A DNA stretch of 7,864 nt from Gammaproteobacteria bacterium (GCA_009843675.1 VYCZ01000372.1:1-7864); one strand, 5' to 3'. Shown: positions 1 to 6,256, numbered from the stretch's first letter. Numbers and translations: made by a program. The notes: generated from the sequence alone by a model not told the origin.

Positions 1-1
1 C

Positions 2-1015
2 TACCGGACTTACGTTGAATCGACCGTGTTATTGGCACGCGCGTGCGGTTCATCGGCGTGGTTGTCCTTCATCCTGAATCATGGCGACTGGCAGCCCGGG
101 CAGATGAGCACTGCGGTTCAAGAGCGCGTGTGGGCCGGCAATTCGGCTTCGGCGAAGGTTGCGGTGCCGCTCGCACCGATGCCTGGCTGGCGCGCCGAGC
201 GGCATGACGGCGGCACAACGATCTCCGGCGACTGGCCGTACTCGTCAGGCAGCTCGCACGCCAGTTGGGCATTGATCGGTTTTCCGCTGCTGGACGACGA
301 CGGCTCGCAGACAGACAACATGATCGGGCTGATCAACACCAGCGGGATCCCGGTCCGCGACACCTGGCATGTTGCCGGCATGGCCGGGACCGGCAGCAAC
401 ACCTTTGAAATCCGGGATGTTTTTATTCCGGACGAGGAAACGATCACCTTGTCCGCGATCATGAGCCACCGGTTTGAAACGCCCTACAGCGCTGAAGCGC
501 AATACCATATGGATTCCGGTGTGATCTTCCACGTCGCGACATTGGTGCCCGTGGTCGGCCTCGCCAAAGCCGCACTGGATTTGACCCTGGAACGCATCAC
601 GACGCGTCCTAAACCGGTGACTTATACGTTTTACGCGGATACCACCAAGTCGCCGGCGACCCAATTTGCGATGGCGCGCGCCACCTGGCTGATCGAGACG
701 GCACTGGAGCAGACGCGTGCCACCGCCGACGCCATCGATGCGCAAGCACTGACGGCGCGTCCGTTCCCGGCGATCGAGCGCGCGAGGTTTGCCATGCGTT
801 CGGCACAGGCGCATCGCATGTGCCGCGAAGGCGTGGATTTATTACTTGACGTGCAGGGCGCAGGCGCTTTCGCGCTCAATAATCCGCTGCAACGGATCTG
901 GCGCGACATGCATGTAGCCAGCCGGCATGGATTGTCGGTGCCGGGCATGAAGCAGGAACTGTACGGCCGCGCGTTGTTGGGCGCCGATGAACAGCAGATG
1001 ACGCCGATTCGCTAG
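2..1015 (+). CDS. Flavin-dependent monooxygenase, acyl-CoA dehydrogenase fold (5' truncated)
   Basis: The reading frame is open from the first bases of the window, so the true start lies upstream; the GTG at 26 is internal. About 337 residues are visible. Relatives such as HsaA, DszC and the Acinetobacter-type p-hydroxyphenylacetate 3-hydroxylase are about 390-420 residues, so roughly 55-80 N-terminal residues are missing. Seen: a beta-domain (SGDWPYSSGSSHASWALIG, then WHVAGMAGTGSNTFEIRDVFIPDE), then a helical C-terminal domain of acyl-CoA dehydrogenase C2 type, ending in a QRIWRDMHVASRH segment typical of this family. The GMAGTGS stretch and the R-D-x-H...R-H ending fit reduced-flavin-dependent oxygenases better than true acyl-CoA dehydrogenases. 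Members of this group hydroxylate aromatic or sulfur-containing substrates with FMNH2/FADH2 supplied by a separate reductase, which is not in view. The substrate cannot be read from the sequence. The gene ends TAG, 19 bp before the stop of the convergent amidase gene. Confidence 0.8.
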   Translation, partial: YRTYVESTVLLARACGSSAWLSFILNHGDWQPGQMSTAVQERVWAGNSASAKVAVPLAPMPGWRAERHDGGTTISGDWPYSSGSSHASWALIGFPLLDDDGSQTDNMIGLINTSGIPVRDTWHVAGMAGTGSNTFEIRDVFIPDEETITLSAIMSHRFETPYSAEAQYHMDSGVIFHVATLVPVVGLAKAALDLTLERITTRPKPVTYTFYADTTKSPATQFAMARATWLIETALEQTRATADAIDAQALTARPFPAIERARFAMRSAQAHRMCREGVDLLLDVQGAGAFALNNPLQRIWRDMHVASRHGLSVPGMKQELYGRALLGADEQQMTPIR

Positions 1016-1034
1016 TCCCTGTTTAATGAAATCA

Positions 1035-2549
1035 TTACATATCCTTCCAGTCACCAATCTTTTCGAATGCGGCGGCAGCTTTTAAAACGGTGGCTTCGTC
1101 AAAACGCCGCCCCACCAGCATCATACCCACCGGTAATCCATCGACCATGCCGCAGGGCACATTCATGGCCGGATGATGGGTGACATCCGTCGGGCAGGTA
1201 TTGCCTAACATCTCGAAAGCCCTGCCGATGTACTCAAGCGGCGCAGCATCGGTCGACCCAAGCGGTTGTGCCCGCATGGCGGTGGTAGGCATGACGATGA
1301 GATCGACATCAGCCAGCGCTTCATCGTATTTGGCGCGCAGTACGTTCCCCAGGTTCTGGGCCCTGGCATAGTAGACGCCGGGTTGCTGTCTCAGTATATA
1401 TTCACCGGCCAGCATCACTAGCTTGGTGGTTTTGGATAGCTCGTCCACCCGCTCACGCCATTGTCTGCCGTAGAACTCCGCCAGACTCGACAGGTAGTGG
1501 CCGTTCCAGCTTGTGCCCTGCGACCCGGCTTTCATCATCAGGGTGGCGCCTTCAAAACCGAAGCCATTCCAGATATGCGGGCCATCCAGGTGCATAGGGA
1601 TGGAAATCTCCTTCGCACTGGCGCCAAGCGCCTCCAGTTTTGTTACTGCTTCGCGAACTTTCGCATCCACGACGGCTTCGCTTTCCGGGCGCGCAAAACC
1701 TTCTTTCAGCACGCCCAGCCTGAGACCTGCTATTCCCTGATCAAGGGCTGCCATATAATCCTGCTTCACCACGTTTACCTGGCGCGGATCATGACCGTCT
1801 TCACCGGCGATCACGGAAAGTAAAAGGGCAACATCCTCAACCGTGCCTGCCATCGGACCGCAGTGATCCAGTGTCAACTCGATCGGGAATGCGCCGGTAT
1901 AGGGGACCAGACCATGGGTAGGTTTGAGGCCATAAATACCGGTCCAGGATGCCGGCATACGTATAGACCCCCCCTGGTCGCCGCCAAGCGCCATGTCCAC
2001 CGCGCCTATCGATACCAGGACCGCGCTGCCGCTGGACGATCCGCCGGCTGCACGTCCCGGATCATGGGGATTGGTAACGGGATGGGGCATGGAAGTAAAA
2101 CTGGAACCGGACAGGCAAAGATCCTCACAGGTTGCCTTACCCAGGATGGTGCCGCCCGCATCGAGAATGCGGGTGACGACGGTGGCGTCATTATCAGGTA
2201 TATACCCTTCCACAGCGCGGGAGCCGTTCATCATCGGCACACCCGCAATACAGATATTGTCTTTGATCGCGATCGATTTCCTTTTCAACGGACCTTCCGT
2301 TGCACCCTCGATCGTGGTCTTCCAGTACCAGGCATTGTGCGGGTTGTCCTCCGGGTCGGCTGCACTGCCCTTGTCGCGTTTGTAACCGCTGACCAGTACT
2401 GGCGCTTCCAGTTCATCGATCATGTCTAAGGAAGCCAGTGTGTCGGTCAATAACTGTTGATACTCTGCTAACTCTGAATCACTGATGCTCATGCCATAGT
2501 ATTCAGCAATATCAGCCATGTCTTGTCTGTCGGGTCGTTTAATGCTCAT
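1035..2549 (-). CDS. Amidase-signature family amidase (Rhodococcus enantioselective-amidase type)
   Basis: A 504-residue cytosolic hydrolase of the amidase-signature family, which converts carboxamides to the acid plus ammonia. The Ser-cisSer-Lys triad is visible: Lys96 in AIKDN, cis-Ser171 in GGSSSGSA and nucleophile Ser195 in GGDQGGSIR. The Lys-Ser spacing (75) and Ser-Ser spacing (24) match fatty acid amide hydrolase (142/217/241). From memory, segments such as GVPMMNGSR, CEDLCLSGSSF, LVPYTGAFPIE and GEDGHDPRQ closely match the Rhodococcus amidases encoded beside nitrile hydratase, and a short alpha-helical N-terminal region (about residues 10-50) is shared with them. An aliphatic or aryl-alkyl amide is therefore the likely substrate; this is inference. 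The ATG at 2549 is chosen because AGGT lies six bases upstream; the next Met (codon 11) has no ribosome site. The gene lies 74 bp downstream of tRNA-Phe on the same strand. No nitrile hydratase or aldoxime dehydratase gene is seen nearby. Confidence 0.93.
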   Translation of the reverse strand: MSIKRPDRQDMADIAEYYGMSISDSELAEYQQLLTDTLASLDMIDELEAPVLVSGYKRDKGSAADPEDNPHNAWYWKTTIEGATEGPLKRKSIAIKDNICIAGVPMMNGSRAVEGYIPDNDATVVTRILDAGGTILGKATCEDLCLSGSSFTSMPHPVTNPHDPGRAAGGSSSGSAVLVSIGAVDMALGGDQGGSIRMPASWTGIYGLKPTHGLVPYTGAFPIELTLDHCGPMAGTVEDVALLLSVIAGEDGHDPRQVNVVKQDYMAALDQGIAGLRLGVLKEGFARPESEAVVDAKVREAVTKLEALGASAKEISIPMHLDGPHIWNGFGFEGATLMMKAGSQGTSWNGHYLSSLAEFYGRQWRERVDELSKTTKLVMLAGEYILRQQPGVYYARAQNLGNVLRAKYDEALADVDLIVMPTTAMRAQPLGSTDAAPLEYIGRAFEMLGNTCPTDVTHHPAMNVPCGMVDGLPVGMMLVGRRFDEATVLKAAAAFEKIGDWKDM

Positions 2550-2612
2550 GTTTACACCTGCTTATTTGGTGAATTGTTTCAAACGCGCGTAATCCGCTAC
2601 GCAACTCCCTGG

Positions 2613-2618
2613 ATTATA
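2613..2618 (-). promoter_or_regulatory. Candidate -10 box for the amidase gene
   Basis: On the - strand a perfect TATAAT lies six bases past the 3' end of the tRNA gene and 64 bases before the amidase ATG. The -35 region would fall inside the tRNA T-arm (TTCGAT at 2638-2643, spacer 19), which is a poor match, so only the -10 is convincing. The amidase could equally be read through from the tRNA-Phe promoter, since no clear terminator separates the two; a 5-bp GCGTA/TACGC stem at 2587-2602 has no U-run. Confidence 0.35.
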
Positions 2619-2623
2619 ATATA

Positions 2624-2696
2624 TGGCCAGGGACAGAATCGAACTGCCGACACAGGGATTTTCAGTCCCCTGCTCTACCTACTGAGCTACCTGGCC
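2624..2696 (-). tRNA. tRNA-Phe (anticodon GAA)
   Basis: A complete 73-base cloverleaf reads on the - strand. Acceptor GGCCAGG pairs with CCTGGCC, followed by discriminator A73. The D-arm is GCTC / AGTAGGTA / GAGC, and the anticodon stem is GGGGA / TCCCT around loop CTGAAAA, giving anticodon GAA. The variable loop is GTGTC. The T-arm is GGCAG / CTGTC around TTCGATT, with one G-U pair. CCA is not encoded: the base after A73 is T, so the tail must be added by nucleotidyltransferase. The GAA anticodon and A73 fit phenylalanine identity. The amidase gene follows downstream on the same strand; guaD is divergent upstream. Confidence 0.95.
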
Positions 2697-2744
2697 AGGG
2701 AGATGGAGGCGCCGTGCTTCTGGCGCTACAGAGCAAAATGGTGT

Positions 2745-2773
2745 ATTAAATCCGACTCCGGGTTTTCCGTCAA
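2745..2773 (-). promoter_or_regulatory. sigma70-type promoter of tRNA-Phe
   Basis: On the - strand, TTGACG (2768-2773) and TTTAAT (2745-2750) are separated by exactly 17 bases. They stand about 48 bases before the mature tRNA 5' end, leaving a leader of roughly 40 bases for RNase P to remove. The -35 box touches the guaD ribosome-binding site (2773-2777), so polymerase binding here and guaD transcription share the same DNA. Confidence 0.65.
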
Positions 2774-2777
2774 GAGG
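2773..2777 (+). promoter_or_regulatory. Ribosome-binding site that sets the guaD TTG start
   Basis: AGAGG stands seven bases before TTG at 2785. No ATG or GTG in the same frame nearby has a comparable site, and starting at 2785 gives a protein whose motifs line up within two or three residues of human guanine deaminase. This supports a genuine TTG start. Confidence 0.7.
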
Positions 2778-2784
2778 TACTGCC

Positions 2785-4152
2785 TTGAAACAGGATGAAT
2801 TGAAGTTCGCGCTGCGCGGCACTCTGATACATGCGCCGGCGATTGGTGCAGTTGAAATTCTTGAAAACGCCTTGCTCGCGGTGGACGACGGGGGTCAAAT
2901 CGCCGAGGTAACCAATCCCGGCGAACAGGGTTACGCGGAACTGGAACAGTTGGCGGCACAGGCCGGCAAACTGGAAGAGTTGTCGCCCAAGCAGTACCTG
3001 CTGCCCGGTCTGGTGGACACTCACGTCCATGCTCCGCAATGGCCGCAACTGGGCAAGGCCCTGGACCGGCCCCTGGATGAGTGGCTGCAAAAATACACCT
3101 TCCCGCTGGAGGCCAGGTACGCCGATGCGGAGTTCGCCGAACGGGTTTACCGCAACCTGGCCCGGACACTGATCGCCAACGGAACGACCACGGCGATGTA
3201 CTACGCCACCATACACCTCGAGGCATCGATGCGCCTGGCAGAAATCTGCCTGGAGCAGGGCCAGCGGGCACTGGTCGGCAAGGTCGCCATGGATAACCCC
3301 GAGCAGTGCCCGGATTATTACCGCGACGCGAGCGCCGGGCAGGGGCTGGAAGATACCGGGAGGTTCATGGAGCAGGTACTGGGCATGCCAGGCAATGCCG
3401 GCAGGCTGGTGTTGCCCGTCATCACCCCCAGGTTCATTCCTGCCTGCACCGATGAAATGCTGCAGGGACTGGGCGAGCTGGCGCAACACAGTGGCTGCCA
3501 CGTGCAGACCCATTGCTCCGAAGGCGACTGGGAACACGCATATGTACTCGAACGCTATGGAAAGACCGACACGCTGAGCCTGGACGGTTTCGGCTTGTTG
3601 ACCCCGCAGACGGTCCTGGCCCATTGCGACTTCATCGATGACGCGGACATGAGGGTAATCAAGGGAGCGGATACGGGGATCGCGCACTGCCCGCTGTCGA
3701 ACCTGTATTTTGCCAACGCCGTCTTTCCGGCGCGCAAAGCCCTTGACCGGGGATTGCAAGTCGGCCTGGGCACGGACATTGCAGCCGGGGCAAACCCCGG
3801 CATCCTGCACAACTGCCAGATGGCGGTCACTGCCTCCCGGGCGCTGGAGGACGGCGTGAACCCGGACCTCCCCGCAGAGGAACGGGGCACAGCCGGGACG
3901 CGCATCGATTTCCGCGAGGCCTTCTGGATGGCAACCGCGGGAGGGGGAGAAGCGCTGGGCCTGAAGGTGGGCAAATTCGTCCGGGGTTACGCTTTCGACG
4001 CCATCGTGGTCGACACCGACGCGCCGGACAGCAACCTCATCATCTGGGAAGACATGGACAATGGCGATGATATCCTGCAGAAGATCATCTACAACGCCGA
4101 CCGCCGCAACATCAAGCGGGTATGGGTGCAGGGGGAACAGATCAAGGGCTGA
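2785..4152 (+). CDS. guaD: Guanine deaminase
   Basis: A 455-residue amidohydrolase that converts guanine to xanthine and ammonia in the cytosol (purine salvage/catabolism). Its length and motif positions are almost those of human guanine deaminase (454 residues). Metal ligands His80 and His82 and guanine-binding Gln85 are in PGLVDTHVHAPQ. Arg216-Phe217, which clamps the purine, is in ITPRF. Zn ligand His243 and catalytic Glu246 are in QTHCSE, then His280 in LAHCDF and Asp331 in GLGTDIA. The GKVAMD and IAHCPLSN signatures are also present. These separate it from chlorohydrolases and from the cytosine/adenosine deaminases. The protein starts at TTG with AGAGG seven bases upstream. It stands alone on its strand: divergent from tRNA-Phe and convergent with yggX 31 bp away. 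No xanthine dehydrogenase or purine permease gene is adjacent in view. Confidence 0.95.
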   Translation: MKQDELKFALRGTLIHAPAIGAVEILENALLAVDDGGQIAEVTNPGEQGYAELEQLAAQAGKLEELSPKQYLLPGLVDTHVHAPQWPQLGKALDRPLDEWLQKYTFPLEARYADAEFAERVYRNLARTLIANGTTTAMYYATIHLEASMRLAEICLEQGQRALVGKVAMDNPEQCPDYYRDASAGQGLEDTGRFMEQVLGMPGNAGRLVLPVITPRFIPACTDEMLQGLGELAQHSGCHVQTHCSEGDWEHAYVLERYGKTDTLSLDGFGLLTPQTVLAHCDFIDDADMRVIKGADTGIAHCPLSNLYFANAVFPARKALDRGLQVGLGTDIAAGANPGILHNCQMAVTASRALEDGVNPDLPAEERGTAGTRIDFREAFWMATAGGGEALGLKVGKFVRGYAFDAIVVDTDAPDSNLIIWEDMDNGDDILQKIIYNADRRNIKRVWVQGEQIKG

Positions 4153-4165
4153 GGCCGAAAGGCCT
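4152..4165. terminator. Small hairpin between convergent guaD and yggX (weak terminator candidate)
   Basis: AGGCC-GAAA-GGCCT forms a 5-bp GC-rich stem with a GNRA loop; its first base is the last base of the guaD stop codon. No U-run follows in either direction, so it is at best a weak or Rho-assisted end signal serving both convergent genes. Confidence 0.35.
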
Positions 4166-4183
4166 GCACCAGGAAAACCCGTC

Positions 4184-4453
4184 CTACGACACCGGCACGT
4201 ACTCTTTCGGTTTCTCCGAGCCTTCGCCGAAAAAATATTTTTCCATTTCTTCTTCCAGGAACTTGCGCGCCTTGGGTTCGAAGGGGGTCAGGCGGTATTC
4301 GTTGATCAGCATGGTCTGGTGTTGCAGCCACATCTGCCAGGCTTCCTTCGATACGTTTTCATAGATGCGCCTGCCCAGGTCGCCGGGGTAAGGCGGGGCG
4401 GGCAGGCCTTCCGCTTCCCGGTTCAGTTTTATGCAGTTGACCGTATGTGCCAT
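4184..4453 (-). CDS. yggX: YggX family Fe(2+)-trafficking / oxidative damage protection protein
   Basis: An 89-residue cytosolic protein, the usual family length (E. coli 91). The conserved Cys7 is present (MAHTVNC), followed by REAEG (12-16), YPGDLG (22-27), SKEAWQMW (35-42), QTMLINE (46-52) and a C-terminal helix with [10 protein letters not shown]. In Escherichia and Salmonella YggX protects iron-sulfur enzymes against superoxide and is proposed to handle labile Fe(II); it is regulated with mutY and by SoxRS there. Here it is the last gene of the - strand run, 133 bp downstream of mutY, and the gap is filled by palindromic repeats (4476-4570). AGGAG ten bases upstream of the ATG sets the start. 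It converges on guaD. Confidence 0.95.
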   Translation of the reverse strand: MAHTVNCIKLNREAEGLPAPPYPGDLGRRIYENVSKEAWQMWLQHQTMLINEYRLTPFEPKARKFLEEEMEKYFFGEGSEKPKEYVPVS

Positions 4454-4463
4454 GATGTCTTTA

Positions 4464-4468
4464 CTCCT
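4464..4468 (-). promoter_or_regulatory. Ribosome-binding site of yggX
   Basis: AGGAG on the - strand, ten bases before the yggX ATG. It lies just outside the last repeat arm (which ends at 4476), so the repeat cluster sits directly upstream and leaves the site single-stranded if the repeats fold. Confidence 0.6.
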
Positions 4469-4475
4469 GATGTAA

Positions 4476-4504
4476 GGGGTCAGAGTAAAAGTTCTTTGAA
4501 CGCA
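4476..4504. repeat. GGGGTCAGAG repeat, half copy in tandem with the next
   Basis: A single arm, GGGGTCAGAGTAAAAGTTCT and nine more bases, directly repeated by the start of the following element. The first 21 bases of the two differ at one position, G/A at base 16. It has no closing arm of its own. The partial inverted copy at 4561-4570 (CTCTGACCCC) can pair with it, nesting the complete element between them. Confidence 0.85.
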
Positions 4505-4548
4505 GGGGTCAGAGTAAAAATTCTTTCAGAATTTCTTACTCTGACCCC
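4505..4548. repeat. 44-bp palindromic element, copy 1
   Basis: GGGGTCAGAGTAA and TTACTCTGACCCC pair over 13 bp, then AAATTCT pairs with AGAATTT for 7 more. There is one bulged C on the right arm and a three-base TTC loop. This copy lies between mutY and yggX and is identical, base for base, to the copy at 5650-5693. A strong hairpin is expected in RNA from either strand. Confidence 0.95.
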
Positions 4549-4560
4549 GGATATCCTTTG

Positions 4561-4570
4561 CTCTGACCCC
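4561..4570. repeat. Partial inverted repeat arm next to the mutY stop
   Basis: CTCTGACCCC is the inverse of the GGGGTCAGAG arm. On the - strand it reads GGGGTCAGAGCAAA, that is, the family consensus with T changed to C. It begins 16 bases after the mutY stop codon and closes the compound repeat block. Confidence 0.75.
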
Positions 4571-4586
4571 GGTTTTGCCGATTCTG

Positions 4587-5624
4587 TCATACCTGCTTTA
4601 ACAACGCCTTCACCGGGGCGGCCATGCCTATTTCCTGGCCGTGTCCGGGGGCGTACCAGAGGTAGGTTTCATTATCCCGTATTGTATCGGCCTTGTCCCG
4701 GATTACGGCTTTGACCGGGGTAATGTCGAGGTGATAGTGGCTGAAGCTGTGGCGGATTTGCGGTAACGTGGTAAGCGCTTCGGACACCAGGAGCGCGCGG
4801 GTTTCCAGCCAGTCGGCCAGTTCCGTGCCGGAGCGGTATTCCGGGAAACTCCACAACCCGCCCCAGATGCCGGCCGGCGGGCGCTTTTCGAGCAGGATTT
4901 CCCCCTGCTCGTTTTGCAGCAGGGCGAATACCACCTTGCGCACCGGCAGGGAGTTCCTGGTTTTCCCGGTCGGCAATTGCTGCTGTTCGCCATGGCGCAA
5001 CGCATGGCAGCCCGATGCGAGGGGACAATCGGCGCAGCGCGGCCGGCTGCGGGTACAGACAGTAGCGCCCAGGTCCATGATGGCCTGGGTATAGGCAGCC
5101 GTTTCCTGTTGCGGCGTTTCCTGTTCCGCCAGTTCCCACAGGCGCCTTTCCACCTCCCCGCGGCCGGGCCACCCGTATATCCCGTAGAAACGCGCCAGCA
5201 CCCGTTTTACGTTGCCGTCGAGAATGGGAGCGCGGCGGCCATGCCCCAGGGTCAATATGGCCCCCGCGGTGGAACGCCCGATGCCGGGTAACGCCATTAA
5301 CGCGTTCAAGTCAGCAGGCAGTTGTCCGTCAAAATCCCAGACGATTATTTGCGCGGCACGGTGCAGGTTCCTCGCCCTGGCGTAATACCCCAGCCCGGTC
5401 CAGAGGTGCAGCACCTGGTCCAGGGGGGTTTCAGCCAGTGCGCGCGCGTCGGGGAACCGTTCGACGAAGCGGAGGAAATAAGGTATGACGGTTTTCACCT
5501 GGGTCTGCTGAAGCATGATTTCGGACACCCAGACGCGGTAGGGGTTCGCGTTCTGCTGCCAGGGCAGGTCATGCCGGCCATAGCGTTTGAACCAGGGCAA
5601 CAGGGCAATGGCGAGTTCAGGCAT
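4587..5624 (-). CDS. mutY: A/G-specific adenine DNA glycosylase MutY
   Basis: A 345-residue base-excision repair enzyme (E. coli 350) that removes adenine mispaired with 8-oxoguanine, guanine or cytosine. Seen: catalytic Glu35 in SEIMLQQTQV; WTGLGYYARARNLH (75-88); helix-hairpin-helix LPGIGRSTAGAI (112-123); catalytic Asp136 in ILDGNVKR; and the [4Fe-4S] ligands Cys190-X6-Cys197-X2-Cys200-X5-Cys206. A C-terminal NUDIX-like 8-oxoG recognition domain (from about residue 225, with RPPAGIWGGLWSFPEY) follows. All key residues are intact. The ATG at 5624 has only a weak GAAG-like site upstream. A palindromic element ends 25 bases before the start and another repeat block begins 16 bases after the stop. 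In related genomes mutY sits between asmA and yggX; here an SRPBCC gene separates it from asmA. Confidence 0.97.
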   Translation of the reverse strand: MPELAIALLPWFKRYGRHDLPWQQNANPYRVWVSEIMLQQTQVKTVIPYFLRFVERFPDARALAETPLDQVLHLWTGLGYYARARNLHRAAQIIVWDFDGQLPADLNALMALPGIGRSTAGAILTLGHGRRAPILDGNVKRVLARFYGIYGWPGRGEVERRLWELAEQETPQQETAAYTQAIMDLGATVCTRSRPRCADCPLASGCHALRHGEQQQLPTGKTRNSLPVRKVVFALLQNEQGEILLEKRPPAGIWGGLWSFPEYRSGTELADWLETRALLVSEALTTLPQIRHSFSHYHLDITPVKAVIRDKADTIRDNETYLWYAPGHGQEIGMAAPVKALLKQV

Positions 5625-5649
5625 CAGTCTTCAGTGGGCCAGGAATTCA

Positions 5650-5693
5650 GGGGTCAGAGTAAAAATTCTTTCAGAATTTCTTACTCTGACCCC
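5650..5693. repeat. 44-bp palindromic element, copy 2 (overlaps a stop codon)
   Basis: Identical to the 4505-4548 copy: a 20-bp stem with one bulged C and a TTC loop. Flanks are also partly alike (GAAnnCA on the left; ATATCC two bases in on the right). On the - strand its first arm supplies the codons Gly-Ser-Glu and the TAA stop of the SRPBCC gene, so the coding region runs 13 bases into the element. Confidence 0.95.
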
Positions 5694-6247
5694 ATATATC
5701 CGTCTTTTGCAAGGCTTTCCATCGTGAGTATGCTTGTCTTCGCCTCCTTGATCATCTTGCGTTTCAGGATAAACGGCCCGATGCCGGGAGGCACCCAGAA
5801 ATCCGGCTGGAGATTGAAGCCGTAGACGATTTCAGAACGGCCCGGGCCGAGCGGCTTGACGTGCCATTCAGCCCTGCCGGTTATGAAATCACTCTGTTCC
5901 GGCACCATGACCGCCACGAGCCTGCCTTCGGGGAACTGTTCCACGTCTTCAACCATGATGACCCTGAAACAGAAGAACACGATACATGTCTTGACCACGA
6001 GGCGGCGCCGGGTGGTGTCTTCAGGCGCGTCCGGTACAAGACCCGATTCAATCATCACTGCGCTGAGCTGATGGAAGTTTTCGTGGTCCGTCAAAAGCGC
6101 CACCAGGTCTTCCTGTCCGGCATCGACCTCCATGGTGAGGTTCAACCGGTAATCGTTGCCTTCATGTTCTGCTTTGGCGTACTTTATTTCGCCGGCGCTT
6201 GACAGGGTACTGAAACAGGCCAGGGATAGTATAAAAAGTAGCCGCAT
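5681..6247 (-). CDS. Secreted SRPBCC (START/polyketide cyclase-like) domain protein
   Basis: A 188-residue protein. It has a signal peptide (MRLLFILSLACFSTLSSA, likely cut before Gly19), then one SRPBCC fold: a first strand (YRLNLTMEVDAG), helix with LLTDHENFHQL typical of ligand-binding START-like domains, central strands (RLVVKTCIVFFCFRVIMVEDV), and a closing helix after PDFWVPPGIGPFILKRKM. Families of this fold bind hydrophobic ligands; the actual ligand is unknown. Cys11 could suggest a lipoprotein, but the lipobox (SLAC) is poor. The ATG at 6247 is chosen over the in-frame GTG at 6298 because only it begins with the signal peptide; the 17 extra residues would be encoded by the repeat at 6257-6324. 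No ribosome-binding site is seen before 6247. The last three codons and stop come from the repeat at 5650-5693. The gene lies between asmA-like and mutY, flanked by palindromes on both sides. Confidence 0.75.
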   Translation of the reverse strand: MRLLFILSLACFSTLSSAGEIKYAKAEHEGNDYRLNLTMEVDAGQEDLVALLTDHENFHQLSAVMIESGLVPDAPEDTTRRRLVVKTCIVFFCFRVIMVEDVEQFPEGRLVAVMVPEQSDFITGRAEWHVKPLGPGRSEIVYGFNLQPDFWVPPGIGPFILKRKMIKEAKTSILTMESLAKDGYMGSE

Positions 6248-6256
6248 CGGATTTTT

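Noticed and set aside
245..814. 189-codon - strand frame inside the monooxygenase gene
   Set aside because: Arg/Gly/His-rich shadow of the + strand coding frame; no recognisable motif or ribosome site.
1863..2429. 188-codon + strand frame opposite the amidase
   Set aside because: The amidase has an intact catalytic triad on the other strand; this frame has no family resemblance.
2587..2602. Terminator after tRNA-Phe (GCGTA/TACGC stem)
   Set aside because: Only five base pairs and no following U-run; too weak to call.
2523..2798. 91-codon + strand frame running through the tRNA
   Set aside because: It crosses tRNA-Phe in antisense and joins two intergenic regions; no coding character.
2770..3810. 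Long antisense open frames across guaD (346 and 181 codons, - strand)
   Set aside because: They lie opposite an unmistakable guanine deaminase, look like low-complexity translations of G+C-rich DNA, and match no family I know.
4476..4570. CRISPR array
   Set aside because: Repeats are few, inverted rather than regularly direct, with no uniform spacers and no cas genes.
4061..4714. 217-codon + strand frame over guaD end, yggX and the repeat block
   Set aside because: It overlaps three well-supported features in the wrong frame or strand; part of its peptide is simply translated repeat.
5650..5693. Standard intrinsic terminator
   Set aside because: The stem is strong but no U-run follows it in either direction, and the motif recurs as a repeat family, so a repeat element is the better description.
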